The notes under the pieces: generated by a model
Seen by the model: only the letters and a program-made list of their open reading frames with translations
The model's database searches: none
Told to the model about the DNA's origin: nothing
Translations under genes and position numbers: made by a program
Assembly: GCF_900110655.1 (NCBI RefSeq)
Contig: NZ_FOEQ01000004.1
Span: 1-64,000, forward strand
DNA from: Pseudomonas soli
Lineage (GTDB): Bacteria > Pseudomonadota > Gammaproteobacteria > Pseudomonadales > Pseudomonadaceae
Length of the DNA: 64,000 nucleotides
Direction of reading: 5' to 3'
Shown: positions 46,641 to 56,380 of the stretch, one piece after another
Layout of the letters: every line of letters starts with the position of its first letter
Numbering within the stretch: the stretch's first letter is position 1

Positions 46641-47729
46641 TCAGACCCGCAGGTGCGGGCCTTTCTTCTCGGGATTGCTGTCGCTGGGAGTGGTTGGCGG
46701 CTTGTCCACTGCGGCCAGTGGTTCGTCCTGCACGGGTTGTTGTTCGGCCGGTTGCTGCTGATTGCGCGTGCGCAGCAACGACAGCAGTACGCCGCCGAGC
46801 AACAGCCCGAACGTGACCCCCAGCGAAATCCCGGCCGGTACCTTGCCCACCAGCCCGTGCCAGAAGATCTTGCAGCCGATGAAGATCAGCACCAGCGCCA
46901 GCGCGTATTTGAGGTAGACGAAGCGGTGCATCAGCGCCGCCAGGGCGAAGTACAGCGAGCGCAGGCCAAGGATGGCGAAGATGTTCGAGGTGTAGACGAT
47001 GAACGGGTCCTGGGTGATGGCGAAGATCGCCGGCACGCTGTCGACGGCGAACACCAGGTCGGCCAGCTCGATCAGCACCAGGGCCAGGAACAGCGGTGTG
47101 GCATAGCGGATGGCGCGGTCGGTTCCGGGCGGCGTGAGATGGACGAAGAAGTGCCGGCCATGCAGCTGGTCGGTTACCCGCATGTGCCGACGCACGAAGC
47201 GCAGCACCGGGTTGTTGGCCAGGTCCGGGTGGGCGTCATCCTTGGACAGGGCCATCTTCACCCCGGTGAACAGCAGGAAGGCGCCGAAGATATACAGCAC
47301 CCAGGCAAAGTGCTGCACCAGTGCGGCGCCCACGCCGATCATGATCGCCCGCAGCACCACTACCCCGAGGATGCCCCAGAACAGCACGCGGTGTTGATAG
47401 CGGCGGGGGATGGCGAAGAAGCTGAAGATCATCGCCATGACGAACACGTTATCCATCGACAACGACTGCTCGACCAGGAAGCCCGTATAGAACTCCAGCG
47501 CCGGCTGTGCCCCGAGTTCATACCAGACCCATACGCCGAACAGCACGCCGACGCTGAAGTAGCCCGAATACAGCAACAGGCTTTCGCGCATCTCGATCTC
47601 GCGGTCCTGGCGGTGCAGCACACCGAGGTCGAGGACCAGCAAGGCGATGACGATGGTGATGAAGACCAGCCACAACCAGGCGCTGGTGCCGAGAAAAGGC
47701 GTGAAAAGGAATGTGTGCAGAGCCGTCAT
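46641..47729 (-). CDS. TerC/Alx-family membrane protein
   Basis: A 362-residue inner-membrane protein with about nine helices. LVLDLGVLHR, EQSLSMDNVFVMAMIFSFF and ELADLVFAVDSVPAIFAIT hold the paired acidic residues of the TerC family, whose Alx members export manganese. The C-terminal 40 residues are polar and Pro/Gln-rich. AAGGAGGGG gives a strong ribosome binding site. No Mn-type riboswitch was recognised in the 156-base leader. Metal export is inferred from family. Confidence 0.88.
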   Translation of the reverse strand: MTALHTFLFTPFLGTSAWLWLVFITIVIALLVLDLGVLHRQDREIEMRESLLLYSGYFSVGVLFGVWVWYELGAQPALEFYTGFLVEQSLSMDNVFVMAMIFSFFAIPRRYQHRVLFWGILGVVVLRAIMIGVGAALVQHFAWVLYIFGAFLLFTGVKMALSKDDAHPDLANNPVLRFVRRHMRVTDQLHGRHFFVHLTPPGTDRAIRYATPLFLALVLIELADLVFAVDSVPAIFAITQDPFIVYTSNIFAILGLRSLYFALAALMHRFVYLKYALALVLIFIGCKIFWHGLVGKVPAGISLGVTFGLLLGGVLLSLLRTRNQQQPAEQQPVQDEPLAAVDKPPTTPSDSNPEKKGPHLRV

Positions 47730-47885
47730 GAGCCCCTCCTTGATTGTCGACGTTGCATGGCAACAGTGATTCCGACATGGCGGCGCAAACCGTCAGAGGG
47801 GCCCGGCATCACATACGGTTGAGCCTAGACGCGGACGCCGGGCTTGCCGAATGGCAGGCTGTTACATTTTTTTGCATGAACCACA

Positions 47886-48266
47886 CTAGGTAGCGGGCGC
47901 TGCTTCGGCGGCAACGAGCAGGGTCTGCAAACGCGCCAGCGCCGATCCTTCATGTTGATTGTCGAACACCTGCAGCGACACCTCCAGCAGCCCGTGGGGC
48001 GAGCGCGATACACGCTGCTCGCAGCGCAAGCGCAGGCGGCCCTGGTCGCATTCGAACTGCCTGACGCCCGGCCTGGCGCTGCCTTCCAGGCGCAGTTCGG
48101 ACAGGCGTCCCTGGGCGGCGAGCAAGGCCAGCGCCTTGTCGCGCAACAGCCCGTTCCCTTGGGTCATCAAGCCGCTGGCGCGCACGGCGGCGGCCATGGC
48201 CACCGCCACGATGGTCAACGCCACCAGCACTTCGATCAGGGTGAAACCATCCTCGGTGGCACGCAC
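47886..48266 (-). CDS. gspI: Type II secretion minor pseudopilin GspI (HxcV-like)
   Basis: A 126-residue pseudopilin. The short leader ends in Gly7 with Phe8 next and Glu12 at +5 (GFTLIEVLVALTIVAVAM), so prepilin peptidase should cut and methylate it. The GTG at 48266, with AAAGG upstream, is chosen because longer upstream frames overlap gspG and show no family similarity. It is divergent from gspG. GspI begins the pilus-tip complex with GspJ and GspK; GspJ and GspH genes are not adjacent here. Confidence 0.85.
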   Translation of the reverse strand: MRATEDGFTLIEVLVALTIVAVAMAAAVRASGLMTQGNGLLRDKALALLAAQGRLSELRLEGSARPGVRQFECDQGRLRLRCEQRVSRSPHGLLEVSLQVFDNQHEGSALARLQTLLVAAEAAPAT

Positions 48267-48413
48267 AGGGCACCTTTCGCGCAGGGCAAAGCGGCACTGT
48301 AGAGCGGCCCGATGACGCTTTGACGACGCCGACTCCCGAGCTTTTTCAATATCCGTGACATACCGCCTTGCCACAATCGGCCCCCGATTCGAACTCACGC
48401 AAGGAATGCCGAG

Positions 48414-48860
48414 ATGCAGATCGCCCGCCGCAACCTTCCCGCCTGCCGTTTGCGCCAGCAGGGCTTCACCCTGATCGAGATCATGGTGGTGGTGGTGATC
48501 CTCGGGATCCTCGCGGCGATGGTGGTGCCCAAGGTGCTCGACCGCCCCGACCAGGCCCGCGCCACGGCGGCGCGCCAGGACATCGGCGGGTTGATGCAGG
48601 CACTGAAGCTGTACCGCCTGGACAACGGCGCCTACCCGAACCAGAACCAGGGCCTGAAGGTGTTGGTGGAGAAGCCGGCGCAAGCCAAGGATGGCCAATG
48701 GCGTGCCTACCTCGACCGCCTGCCCAACGACCCCTGGGGCCGCCCTTACCAGTACCTGAACCCGGGCGCCAACGGCGAGATCGATGTGTTTTCCCTGGGC
48801 GCCGACGGCCAGGCCGGGGGCGATGGGGTGAACGCCGACCTCGGCTCCTGGCAGTTGTGA
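48414..48860 (+). CDS. gspG: Type II secretion major pseudopilin GspG (HxcT-like)
   Basis: A 148-residue major pseudopilin. The cut is after Gly17 (QQGFTLIEIMVVVVILG), with Glu at +5. WRAYLDRLPNDPWGRPYQYLNPG and the end GADGQAGGDGVNADLGSWQL, which carries the calcium-site aspartates, are typical GspG. It is the first gene of the G-K-L-M-D-E-F operon in the order of P. aeruginosa hxcT-X-Y-Z-Q-R-S. It builds the periplasmic pseudopilus that drives export. Confidence 0.95.
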   Translation: MQIARRNLPACRLRQQGFTLIEIMVVVVILGILAAMVVPKVLDRPDQARATAARQDIGGLMQALKLYRLDNGAYPNQNQGLKVLVEKPAQAKDGQWRAYLDRLPNDPWGRPYQYLNPGANGEIDVFSLGADGQAGGDGVNADLGSWQL

Positions 48861-48866
48861 CCGGCC

Positions 48867-49817
48867 ATGGCGCGCCAGGACGGCATGGCCGTGATCAGTG
48901 CGCTGTTGATTGCCGCGGTGGTGGCGGTGATCGCCGCAGGCATGATCGAACGCCAGGGGCTGCAGACCCGGCAGGTGGAGAACCGCCAGATGGCGCTGCA
49001 GGGGCAATGGGCCCTGGAGGGCGGCCTGCAACTTAGCCGCAGGGTGTTGTTCGAACAACGCCTGCGCGATCCGCTGGTACGTGGCGGCCAACCCTGGACG
49101 CGACCGTTGCGCGATGTGCCGTCCGGCAGCGTGCGCTTCGATGGGCAACTGGAGGATGAGCAGGGCAAGTTCAACCTGCGCAACCTGGTGGTCGATGGCC
49201 AGGTGGACAGCGAGGCACTGGCGACCTTCCAGCGTCTGTGCGCGCTGATCGGCATCGGCGAGCGGCTGGCCACGGCCATCGCCGGGCAGGTGATCGACAG
49301 CTACCCACAGCGTCCGCCGGTATCCCCCGGCAGTGCCGGTCAGGGCCTGCAAGGCGGCCGTGCGACCTCGCCGGCCGTTGCCGCCGAGGCGTTGCCGGCC
49401 AGGCGCCCGATGCTGCGCAGCGTCGATGCCCTGGTCGGGCTCAAGGGCATGGACGCCGAGGCCCTGCAGCGCCTGCGCCGATTCGTCACGGTGCTGCCGG
49501 CGATGACCTGGATCAATGGCAACACCGCCAGTGCCGAAGTGCTCGCCGCGCAGGTGCCGGGCCTGCCGCTGCAGCAGGCCATGGCGCTGGTGGCCGAGCG
49601 CGACAGTGGGCGCTGGTTCATCAACCGGGGCGATTTCGTCAACCGTTTGCGCATGCCGCAGCTGGCCATGGCCAATGTGCGGGTGGGGATCAACAGCGAC
49701 TGGTTCCGCCTGCGCGGCCAGGCGCGCCTGGGCAGCCGCGAACTACCCCTGCAGGCGCTGCTGCGCCAGCGCGAGGGGCAGTTGCCGGATGTCATCTGGA
49801 GCCGGGTGGGCGCATGA
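48867..49817 (+). CDS. gspK: Type II secretion minor pseudopilin GspK (HxcX-like)
   Basis: A 316-residue protein with a short leader (MARQDG), then MAVISALLIAAVVAVIAAG as the hydrophobic pilin helix. There is no Glu at +5, as is normal for GspK, which caps the pseudopilus tip. The large periplasmic domain has SAM-like repeats (RSVDALVGLKGMDAEALQRL). It begins six bases after gspG and overlaps gspL. Confidence 0.9.
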   Translation: MARQDGMAVISALLIAAVVAVIAAGMIERQGLQTRQVENRQMALQGQWALEGGLQLSRRVLFEQRLRDPLVRGGQPWTRPLRDVPSGSVRFDGQLEDEQGKFNLRNLVVDGQVDSEALATFQRLCALIGIGERLATAIAGQVIDSYPQRPPVSPGSAGQGLQGGRATSPAVAAEALPARRPMLRSVDALVGLKGMDAEALQRLRRFVTVLPAMTWINGNTASAEVLAAQVPGLPLQQAMALVAERDSGRWFINRGDFVNRLRMPQLAMANVRVGINSDWFRLRGQARLGSRELPLQALLRQREGQLPDVIWSRVGA

Positions 49818-50734
49818 GTACGCTGGTTGATGTGCAGCTGCCGCCGTTGGCGGAGCTGGAGGATGCCTCGCTGTTGGACTACCGCCAGGCCGAGCGTGGC
49901 GGCCAGGCCACACGCGGGCAATTGCAGCGCGAGATCAAGGGTGGATCCTGGCGCCTGCACTTGCATGCGCACGACAGCCTGGCCCTGGTCCTGGCCTTGC
50001 CACCGCTGACGGGCAAGCGCTTGAGCGCGGCGGTGGGTTGCGCGGTCCAGGGGCTGGTGCTCGGCGATGCCGGGCAGGTCCACGTGGCGCACGGGCCGCG
50101 CCAGGCAGATGGGAACGTCGCCGTGGCCTGGCTGGGCCTTGCGCAGATGGCGCGCTTGCAGGCATGGCTGCAGGCCGATGGTATCCGCGTGGCCGGGCTG
50201 TTCGCCCGGCAGGAGGATACCGCGTCGTCAGTCGATTTGGCCGGCGGGCTTGCCGGGCCTGTGAAATCGCCAGCGTTGGGACGCACCTTGGCGATCTGGG
50301 GCGCGGCGGCAGTGATCTGGTGCCTGGGCTTGAACCTCTATGCCGCGCACCTGGCCGACGAGGGTGAGCAGTTGCGTGCGCACATGGTCGCCCAGGTGCG
50401 CATGGCCTTCCCGCAGTTGCCGGTAGTGCTCAACCCCCTGCAGCAGGCACGTCAGCAACTGCAGGCCGGGCAGGGTGGCGCTGGCTCGGGGCTGGCGGTC
50501 TTGCTCGACGGCGCCGGCCAGGTCATGCCGTTTTTGGCAGGCAATGTCGAGGCGCTGGATTATCAGGATGGCGTGCTGCGCCTCACTCCCCTGGACGATG
50601 GCGGCAAGGCCCCGGCGGACAGTGCCTGGCAGGCCGACCTCGCCGCACGCGGCATCGAAGGCCAGGCCAGTGGGCAAGGCTGGACCCTGCGTGCGGCCAA
50701 CCCATCCGGCGAGGAGCTGGCCCATGTCGATTAA
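49814..50734 (+). CDS. gspL: Type II secretion assembly protein GspL (HxcY-like)
   Basis: A 306-residue bitopic inner-membrane protein. A cytoplasmic domain (about 1-150) would contact the ATPase GspE; one helix follows (TLAIWGAAAVIWCLGLNLYAA, in part residues 158-178), then a periplasmic ferredoxin-like domain. Similarity is low, as usual for GspL, so the call rests on layout and position. The ATG at 49814 overlaps the gspK stop by four bases; the longer frame upstream is gspK shadow. Confidence 0.85.
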   Translation: MSTLVDVQLPPLAELEDASLLDYRQAERGGQATRGQLQREIKGGSWRLHLHAHDSLALVLALPPLTGKRLSAAVGCAVQGLVLGDAGQVHVAHGPRQADGNVAVAWLGLAQMARLQAWLQADGIRVAGLFARQEDTASSVDLAGGLAGPVKSPALGRTLAIWGAAAVIWCLGLNLYAAHLADEGEQLRAHMVAQVRMAFPQLPVVLNPLQQARQQLQAGQGGAGSGLAVLLDGAGQVMPFLAGNVEALDYQDGVLRLTPLDDGGKAPADSAWQADLAARGIEGQASGQGWTLRAANPSGEELAHVD

Positions 50735-51242
50735 GACCCGCCTGGGCCTGCTGCGCGGTCAGGCCCGGCAACGCTGGCAAGCCCTGGCCGCGAGGGAGCG
50801 TCGTGCGGTCGCCCTGGCAGGCGGCTTGCTCGGCGCGCTGTTCTGCTGGCAGGTACTGGTGCAGCCAGCCCTGGCCCGGATCGACCACTGGCAGGCCGAA
50901 ACACCCAAGTTGCGCAGCCAGGCGCAGGCGCTCGATGCCTTGCTCGGCGAGCGCCTGGCACAACGGCCTGCGGATACCGCCCAGGCTTTGCGCCAGAGCC
51001 TGGAGCAGGCTGGCCTGCTGGCGCAGTCACTGCTCGACGGCGAGGGCGATACCTGGCACCTGGGCTGGCAGCGGGCCCCCGCAGAGGCGGCCATGGCCTG
51101 GCTACAGTCTGTGCCGCTGCGCCTTGGGCTCGGTGTTGGCCAGCTGACATTGCGCCGGGACCCCGGCGAGCCCGGCAGCCCGGTGACCTTTTCCGGAACC
51201 CTTCGCATGACTCAGGCGCATGGCGCTAAGGACCCTTCATGA
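50724..51242 (+). CDS. gspM: Type II secretion assembly protein GspM (HxcZ-like)
   Basis: A 172-residue protein with a short cytoplasmic N-terminus rich in Arg, one helix (AVALAGGLLGALFCWQVLV) and a periplasmic domain with a coiled-coil-like start. It overlaps gspL by 11 bases and gspD by four. GspM partners GspL to hold the inner-membrane platform. Assignment is mainly by position and topology. Confidence 0.85.
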   Translation: MSIKTRLGLLRGQARQRWQALAARERRAVALAGGLLGALFCWQVLVQPALARIDHWQAETPKLRSQAQALDALLGERLAQRPADTAQALRQSLEQAGLLAQSLLDGEGDTWHLGWQRAPAEAAMAWLQSVPLRLGLGVGQLTLRRDPGEPGSPVTFSGTLRMTQAHGAKDPS

Positions 51243-53602
51243 CGTGCCTCCGTTCACCGCGACTGCCGTTCGCGCCCTTGCTCCTGGCCCTGGCACTCAG
51301 CGCCTGCGCCAGCGCGCCGAGCGTGCAACGTCCCCTGGCCAGCAGCGAGCTGGGCCGTCCGCTGGCCGAAGCCGGTGCCACGGCGGGCACCCTGGATCAC
51401 CGCGAACCGCAGAGCCGCCCGCTGCAGCGCCAGTCGCCGCCCCGGGTCGGCCAGCGCCACAGCCGCGCCGTGGCCGCACCCGCGCCGGCCAATCCACTGG
51501 GCGACCAGCCGGTACAGCTGAACTTCGTCGATGCCGATATCCAGGCAGTGGTGCGCGGCCTGTCCCGCGCCACCGGTCGCCAGTTCCTGGTGGATCCACG
51601 GGTCAAGGGCCAGCTGACCCTGGTTTCCGAAGGCGAGGTGCCTGCCGCCAAGGCTTATTCCATGCTGCTGTCGGCCCTGCGCATGCAGGGCTTCAGCGTG
51701 GTCGATGTCGGCGGCGTGGCCCAGGTGGTGCCCCAGGCCGACGCCAAGCTGCTCGGCGGCGCGCTGGTGAGCGGCGACCGCGACGCCGGCAACGGCATGG
51801 TCACCCGGACCTTCCGTCTGCAGTACGAGAACGCCGTCAACCTCATCCCGGTGCTGCGCCCGATCGTCTCGCCGGACAACCCGATCAACGCCTACCCGGG
51901 TAACAACACCCTGGTCGTCACCGATTACGCCGAAAACCTCGAGCGGGTCGCGCAGATCCTTGACCGGGTCGACATCCCCAGCGCCATCGACACCGATGTG
52001 GTGGCGATCAACAACGGTATCGCCAGCGACATCGCCAGCATGGTCAACGAACTGCTCGACAGCCAGGGTAGCGACCCGACCCAGAAGATCAGCGTGCTGG
52101 GCGATCCGCGCTCGAACAGCGTGGTGATCCGCTCCGGCAGCCCCGAGCGTACCCAGCTGGCCCGTGACCTGGTCTACAAGCTCGACAATGCGCAGAACAG
52201 CGCCGGCAACCTGCACGTGGTGTACCTGCGCAATGCCCAGGCCGACAAGCTGGCGCAGAGCCTGCGGGGGCTGCTGACCGGCGAGAGCGACAGTGCCACT
52301 GCCGACGGCACGCGTGCGCTGCTCAGCGGTGGCGGCATGCTCACCGCCGGCAGTGGCAACGGCAACGGCGCCAGCACCGGCAACAACAGCGCCACGCAGA
52401 ACAGCAGTACAACTGGCAGCCAGAACCGCGGCAACAGCCTGGGCGCCGGCAGCACGCCGAACGGCTACGGCGCCAGCGCGCAGCAGAACGACCAAGGCAC
52501 CGCGTTCTCCGCCGGCGGCGCGACCATCCAGGCCGACAAGACCACCAACACCCTGCTGATTTCCGCCCCGGAGCCGCTGTATCGCAGCCTGCGCGAGGTC
52601 ATCGACCAGCTTGATCAACGCCGCGCCCAGGTGGTGGTGGAAAGCCTGATCGTCGAGGTCGGCGAGGACGACGCCAATGAGTTCGGCATTCAGTGGCAGG
52701 CCGGCAACCTAGGCAAGAATGGCGTGTTCGGCGGTGCCAACCTCGGTGGCAGCGGGTTGGTCAAGGGGCCGAGCAGCATCGATGTGCTGCCCAAGGGGCT
52801 GTCGGTGGGCGTGGTCGATGGCACGGTGAAGATCCCCGGCATCGGCGAGGTGCTCGACCTCAAGGTGCTGGCCCGTGCGTTGACCAGCAAGGGGGGCAGC
52901 AACGTTTTGTCTACACCCAACCTGCTGACCCTGGACAACGAGGCGGCGAGCATCTTCGTCGGCCAGACCATCCCCTTCGTCAGCGGCCAGTACGTAACCG
53001 ATGGCGGCGGCAACAGCAACAACCCGTTCCAGACCATCCAGCGCGAGGAAGTGGGCCTGCGCCTGAACGTGCGGCCGCAGATCTCCGAGGGCGGCACGGT
53101 CAAGCTCGACGTCTACCAAGAGGTCAGCAGCGTCGACCAGCGTGCCTCGAGTGCCGCCGGCACGGTGACCAACAAGCGCGCCATCGACACCAGCATCCTG
53201 CTCGACGATGGCCAGATCATGGTCCTCGGTGGGTTGTTGCAGGACGGCTACACCCAGAGCAACGAGGGCATCCCGTGGCTGTCCGGGCTGCCGGGGGTAG
53301 GCGCGCTGTTTCGCAGCGAGCGCCGGGCCAGCACCAAGACCAACCTGATGGTGTTCCTGCGCCCGTACATCGTGCGCGATGCCGCGGCCGGGCGCAGCAT
53401 CACCCTGAACCGCTACGACTTCATCCGTCGTACCCAGGGCAACCTCAAGCCCGAGCACTCCTGGGCACTGCCGGACATAGACATGCCGCTGCTGCCGCCG
53501 GTGGAGCAGGGCGTGCCCGACCAGGGCCGCGCGCGGCCGGTGTCATCGCAGGCGCCACGGGCCTCGATCCGTGCCGTGCCGGTGGACGAGGTGGCCCGTT
53601 GA
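51239..53602 (+). CDS. gspD: Type II secretion lipoprotein secretin GspD (HxcQ-like)
   Basis: A 787-residue outer-membrane secretin. The signal ends in a lipobox LSAC (Cys23), so it is a liposecretin that can reach the outer membrane without a GspS pilot, as shown for HxcQ. N0-N3 domains lie at about 85-460, broken by a Gly/Ser/Asn/Thr-rich low-complexity stretch (about 360-430) in N3. The secretin core follows ([53 protein letters not shown]). It overlaps gspM and gspE. Confidence 0.95.
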   Translation: MTCLRSPRLPFAPLLLALALSACASAPSVQRPLASSELGRPLAEAGATAGTLDHREPQSRPLQRQSPPRVGQRHSRAVAAPAPANPLGDQPVQLNFVDADIQAVVRGLSRATGRQFLVDPRVKGQLTLVSEGEVPAAKAYSMLLSALRMQGFSVVDVGGVAQVVPQADAKLLGGALVSGDRDAGNGMVTRTFRLQYENAVNLIPVLRPIVSPDNPINAYPGNNTLVVTDYAENLERVAQILDRVDIPSAIDTDVVAINNGIASDIASMVNELLDSQGSDPTQKISVLGDPRSNSVVIRSGSPERTQLARDLVYKLDNAQNSAGNLHVVYLRNAQADKLAQSLRGLLTGESDSATADGTRALLSGGGMLTAGSGNGNGASTGNNSATQNSSTTGSQNRGNSLGAGSTPNGYGASAQQNDQGTAFSAGGATIQADKTTNTLLISAPEPLYRSLREVIDQLDQRRAQVVVESLIVEVGEDDANEFGIQWQAGNLGKNGVFGGANLGGSGLVKGPSSIDVLPKGLSVGVVDGTVKIPGIGEVLDLKVLARALTSKGGSNVLSTPNLLTLDNEAASIFVGQTIPFVSGQYVTDGGGNSNNPFQTIQREEVGLRLNVRPQISEGGTVKLDVYQEVSSVDQRASSAAGTVTNKRAIDTSILLDDGQIMVLGGLLQDGYTQSNEGIPWLSGLPGVGALFRSERRASTKTNLMVFLRPYIVRDAAAGRSITLNRYDFIRRTQGNLKPEHSWALPDIDMPLLPPVEQGVPDQGRARPVSSQAPRASIRAVPVDEVAR

Positions 53603-55020
53603 GCCGCCTGCCGTATGCCTGGGCCAAGGCCCAGCGGGTGGTGCTGCAGGCCGATGACGAGGCGAGGGCGGTACTCTCGTGTTGCCCTTCGAGCCCGGGC
53701 TGGGCGGTGGCAGAGGTGCGTCGGCGCTTTGGCGCGGTGGCTGTCGAAGCGGTTACCGACGCGAACATGGACGCGTTGCTGGTCAGCGCCTACGCCGATA
53801 CCGGCAGCGCCGCGGCGGTGGTGGGCGCGGCGGAGAACGAGGTGGACCTCGACCGCCTGCTGCAGGACATCCCGGAAGTCACCGACCTGCTCGAGGCCCA
53901 GGACGACGCGCCGGTGATCCGCATGATCAACGCCTTGCTCACCCAGGCGGCCCGCGACCAGGCCAGCGACATTCATATCGAGCCGTTCGAGAGCCACTGC
54001 CTGGTGCGCTACCGGGTCGACGGCACCCTGCGCGACGTGGTCTCGCCGCGCAAGGCGTTGCACGGAGCGCTGGTGTCGCGGATCAAGATCATGGCGCAGC
54101 TGGACATCGCCGAGAAGCGCCTGCCCCAGGACGGCCGCATCGCCCTGCGCGTGGCCGGGCGGCCCATCGATATCCGCGTGTCCACCGTGCCCACCGGCCA
54201 TGGCGAGCGCGTGGTCATGCGCCTGCTGGACAAACAGGCCGGGCGCCTGCGCCTGGAGGCGCTGGGCATGGACGCCGCGGTGCTGGCACGGCTGGACCAG
54301 TTGATCCGCCAGCCGCATGGCATCGTGCTGGTCACCGGCCCCACCGGCTCGGGCAAGACCACCAGCCTATACGCGGCGTTGGCGCGGCTGGATGCCAGTG
54401 TCAGCAACATCCTCACCGTCGAGGATCCGGTGGAATACGACCTGCCGGGGATCAGCCAGATCCAGGTCAACGCGCGTATCGACATGAGCTTCGCCGTGGC
54501 CCTGCGCGCCATCCTGCGCCAGGACCCGGACGTGATCATGATCGGCGAGATCCGCGACCTGGAGACCGCGCAGATCGCCGTGCAGGCCTCGCTGACCGGG
54601 CACCTGGTGCTGGCCACGCTGCACACCAACGATGCGGTGTCGGCGGTCAACCGCCTGGTCGACATGGGCGTCGAGCCGTTCCTGCTGGCCTCGGCGCTGC
54701 TCGGCGTGCTGGCCCAGCGCCTGGTGCGGCGTCTGTGCCCGCACTGCCGCGAGCCCGATCCGGCCACGCCCGGGCAGTACCGGGCGGTGGGCTGCGCGCA
54801 TTGCAATCACTCAGGCTACAGCGGGCGCACCGGCATCCACGAGCTGTTCTGCGTGGACGACGCAGTGCGCGCCCTGGTGCACCAGGGCGCCGATGAACAG
54901 GCCCTGCGCGCCGCCGCCCGGGGTAACGGCATGCGCAGCATGCGCGAGGACGGCCAGCGCTGGGTCGACAGCGGCAGCACCTGCCTGGAAGAAATCCTGC
55001 GCGTGACACGGGATACCTGA
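53599..55020 (+). CDS. gspE: Type II secretion ATPase GspE (HxcR-like)
   Basis: A 473-residue cytoplasmic ATPase. Walker [10 protein letters not shown] is near residue 246, the Asp box [11 protein letters not shown], Walker [13 protein letters not shown] and His box [12 protein letters not shown] follow; a CPHC...CAHC tetracysteine zinc finger lies near 385-405. The TTG at 53599, overlapping the gspD stop and preceded by GAGGTGG, gives the family N-terminus; the frame upstream is gspD shadow. It powers the pseudopilus with GspL and GspF. Confidence 0.93.
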   Translation: MSRLPYAWAKAQRVVLQADDEARAVLSCCPSSPGWAVAEVRRRFGAVAVEAVTDANMDALLVSAYADTGSAAAVVGAAENEVDLDRLLQDIPEVTDLLEAQDDAPVIRMINALLTQAARDQASDIHIEPFESHCLVRYRVDGTLRDVVSPRKALHGALVSRIKIMAQLDIAEKRLPQDGRIALRVAGRPIDIRVSTVPTGHGERVVMRLLDKQAGRLRLEALGMDAAVLARLDQLIRQPHGIVLVTGPTGSGKTTSLYAALARLDASVSNILTVEDPVEYDLPGISQIQVNARIDMSFAVALRAILRQDPDVIMIGEIRDLETAQIAVQASLTGHLVLATLHTNDAVSAVNRLVDMGVEPFLLASALLGVLAQRLVRRLCPHCREPDPATPGQYRAVGCAHCNHSGYSGRTGIHELFCVDDAVRALVHQGADEQALRAAARGNGMRSMREDGQRWVDSGSTCLEEILRVTRDT

Positions 55021-56225
55021 TGAACCGTTACCGCTATGAAGCCGCCGACGCCCAGGGGCATATCATCAAAGGGCTGCTCGAAGCCGACAGTCCGGGCGCC
55101 GCGATGGCGCAATTGCGCGGCCTGGGGCTGACCGCGCTGGAGGTCGAGGCCCAGGCCGCTGCCGTGCAGGGCGCGGGCCTGTTCAGCGCCCGGCTGAGTG
55201 ATGGCGACCTGGCATGGGCCACGCGTCAGCTGGCCAGCCTGCTGGCCGCCGGCCTGCCGCTGGAGGCGGCGCTGGGCGCGACCCTGGAACAGGCCGAGCG
55301 CAAGCCTGTGGCGCAGTTGCTGGCGGCAGTGCGCGGCGATGTGCGCAGTGGCATGCGCCTGGCCGACGCACTGGCCGAACGGCCGCGGGACTTCCCCGAA
55401 ATCTACCGGGCGCTGGTGGCGGCGGGCGAGGAGTCCGGCGACCTGGCCCAGGTAATGGAGCGCCTGGCCGACTACATCGAGGAGCGCAACACCTTGCGCG
55501 GCAAGATACTCACCGCTTTCATCTATCCCGGCGTGGTCGGGCTGGTGTCGGTGGGCATCGTCATCTTCCTGCTCAGCTATGTGGTGCCGCAGGTGGTCAG
55601 CGCCTTCACCCAGGCACGTCAGGACCTGCCCGGGCTGACCCTGGCGATGCTGGCGGCCAGTGACTTCGTGCGTGAATGGGGCGTGCTGTGCTTCGCCCTG
55701 ATGGCTGGGGCGGTCTGGGCCTGGCGGGTCTACTTGCGCGCCCCGGCGGCGCGCCTGGCCTGGCACGCCCGGATCCTGCGGCTGCCGTTGCTCGGCCGTT
55801 TCGTGTTGGGCCTGAACACGGCGCGCTTTGCTTCCACGCTTGCGATCCTCGGCAGCGCCGGGGTACCGCTGCTGCGTGCGCTGGAGGCGGCGCGCCAGAC
55901 CTTGGGCAACGATCGCCTCGACCAGTGTGTCAGCGAGGCCACCGCACGGGTGCGCGAGGGCGCCGGGCTGGCCTCGGCGCTGGCGGTGGAAAAGGTCTTC
56001 CCGCCGCTGCTCATCCACCTGATCGCCAGCGGCGAGAAGACCGGCAACCTGCCGCCGATGCTCGACCGCGCCGCCGACAGCCTGGCCAAGGACATCGAGC
56101 GCCGCGCCATGGGCATGACCGCGCTGCTCGAGCCGCTGATGATCGTGATCATGGGGGCGGTGGTGCTGCTGATCGTCATGGCGGTGCTGATGCCGATCAT
56201 CGAGATCAACCAGCTGGTGCAGTGA
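55020..56225 (+). CDS. gspF: Type II secretion platform protein GspF (HxcS-like)
   Basis: A 401-residue polytopic inner-membrane protein with two GspF domains (about 65-190 and 270-395) and three helices. RYEAADAQGHIIKG starts it; FPEIYRALVAAGEESGDLAQVMERLADYIE and HLIASGEKTGNLPPML are family blocks. It overlaps gspE by one base (TGATG). The last 15 codons and following bases (56179-56264) are copied at 57533-57617, beyond the propeller gene. In P. aeruginosa the phosphatase gene lapA follows here; it is absent in this window. Confidence 0.95.
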   Translation: MNRYRYEAADAQGHIIKGLLEADSPGAAMAQLRGLGLTALEVEAQAAAVQGAGLFSARLSDGDLAWATRQLASLLAAGLPLEAALGATLEQAERKPVAQLLAAVRGDVRSGMRLADALAERPRDFPEIYRALVAAGEESGDLAQVMERLADYIEERNTLRGKILTAFIYPGVVGLVSVGIVIFLLSYVVPQVVSAFTQARQDLPGLTLAMLAASDFVREWGVLCFALMAGAVWAWRVYLRAPAARLAWHARILRLPLLGRFVLGLNTARFASTLAILGSAGVPLLRALEAARQTLGNDRLDQCVSEATARVREGAGLASALAVEKVFPPLLIHLIASGEKTGNLPPMLDRAADSLAKDIERRAMGMTALLEPLMIVIMGAVVLLIVMAVLMPIIEINQLVQ

Positions 56226-56264
56226 CCTGCTGCACCACTTCCCACACCTTGTTGGCGGAACCAG
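56179..56264. repeat. Direct repeat copy A (gspF 3' end)
   Basis: About 86 bases covering the last gspF codons and 39 bases beyond, matched at 57533-57617 with three substitutions and one indel. The non-gspF part encodes, on the minus strand, a remnant of the C-terminus of the LysR protein now complete at 57560, with the indel breaking its frame. Confidence 0.93.
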
Positions 56265-56347
56265 TATCAAGAAGGAGGGTTGAGCTGTGAACGCAAGAGG
56301 GGGCGGATCTTGGCCGGGTTCTTCCATTCAGCCAAGGCCAGTGGTGT

Positions 56348-56373
56348 AAAGGCGCCTCCCGCGAGGCGCCTTT
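56348..56373. terminator. Bidirectional terminator
   Basis: AAAGGCGCCTC, loop CCGC, GAGGCGCCTTT: a perfect stem with A and T tails, directly after the propeller gene stop on the minus strand and also able to end the gspF transcript. Confidence 0.85.
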
Positions 56374-56380
56374 GCGGTGC

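Noticed and set aside
47730..47885. Manganese (yybP-ykoY) riboswitch before the TerC-family gene
   Set aside because: The expected conserved loops were not found in the leader; only a strong ribosome binding site is clear.
56226..56347. Small gene after gspF
   Set aside because: Short frames here are the frameshifted remnant of the duplicated LysR tail plus the terminator approach; none has a start with a ribosome binding site and a conserved product.
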